From positions 682,001 to 746,000 of the forward strand of contig JBEWZL010000011.1 of assembly GCA_045837725.1 (NCBI GenBank): 64,000 nt of DNA. The letters run 5' to 3'. Position numbers and translations under genes: made by a program. This DNA is from Vermamoeba vermiformis. Its lineage: Eukaryota > Tubulinea > Echinamoebida. The notes below the pieces were generated by a model. It was given only the letters and a program-made list of their open reading frames with translations. It ran no database searches and was not told the DNA's origin. The first letter of the stretch is position 1; each line of letters starts with the position of its first letter. Below, one piece after another: positions 63,721 to 64,000 of the stretch.

Positions 63721-63962
63721 TGAAAAATTAATACGAACGATTGTTCTATCGTGGTGCTCTCTACAAGAATAATGAAAATCTAACGGCCGCCAAACATTTT
63801 AATTTTATTTCGGGTGTTCGCGCTCCGGATTTTTCGGGTTATTGAAGGAGTAACAGTAATTCCGATCTGACCCGAAGTGGAAGTATGCGTGTACATTAAT
63901 TGCACGCAGGTAATATCTCTGTATACATCGCGTTTAGTATTCCTATAAAACAACTAAAGCAT

Positions 63963-64000
63963 TTATTTCTTGGTCACAGTAACATAGTACGGATCCTTCG
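63963..64000 (-). CDS. 3' end of a second, tandem P450 (cut by window edge)
   Basis: The last 38 bases on the minus strand read KDPYYVTVTKK and TAA, closely matching the final residues KDPYYVSIKKN of the P450 next door. The rest lies outside the window. It shows a head-to-tail pair with about 240 bp between the upstream gene's stop and the next start. Confidence 0.8.
   Translation of the reverse strand, partial: KDPYYVTVTKK

Overview
The window is nuclear DNA of an intron-rich, AT-leaning, gene-dense eukaryote that uses the standard genetic code. Most introns are 50-100 nt, begin GTAAGT or GTACGT and end in (T/C)AG. Gene content (Raptor, NDR kinase, RapGAP, PARN, ARL1, SLC35B1, calmodulin, Delta12-type desaturase, P450) fits a single-celled or fungus-like member of Amorphea (opisthokont or amoebozoan). 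The sequence alone does not settle the lineage.

Region 1 (1-2746) is the edge of a ribosomal DNA unit. It holds the last ~350 nt of 28S rRNA on the minus strand, followed by an intergenic spacer with a short 18-bp satellite and a C-rich ~199-bp repeat. Single-copy genes start abruptly at 2747.

Region 2 (2842-36249) is dense housekeeping sequence with frequent divergent and convergent pairs: NAA50-like acetyltransferase, ITPA, a Ki-67-like FHA protein, an F-box/LRR protein, a fatty-acid desaturase, a helical unknown, calmodulin, an unknown ~560-aa protein, PARN, a dispersed 5S rRNA gene beside a relic of a UAP56-type helicase, MRE11, a small unknown, NOC2, a class-IV aminotransferase fold protein, a RapGAP protein, an RsmI-type rRNA methyltransferase, IWS1 and ARL1.

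Region 3 (36441-53213) is more accessory. It has a Crinkler-RHS-like P-loop NTPase with a putative PD-(D/E)XK nuclease domain, a protein with two tandem kinase domains (the second lacks the DFG aspartate), an NDR kinase, SLC35B1, a second DFE-motif kinase with a long N-terminal region, and an intact-looking Tc1/mariner-superfamily transposon with 29-bp perfect terminal inverted repeats and TA target duplication.

Region 4 (53590-64000) holds Raptor, an LRR protein, one full cytochrome P450 and the 3' end of a second, tandem P450.

Functional threads: TORC1/NDR/Rap signalling, RNA biology (PARN, NOC2, IWS1, RsmI), and genome maintenance (MRE11, ITPA). A second-look cluster of CR-type NTPase-nuclease and atypical DFE kinases is the most likely place for undescribed biology. 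All gene models were assembled by hand from splice-site consensus and protein similarity, so exact exon ends and 5' starts are provisional.
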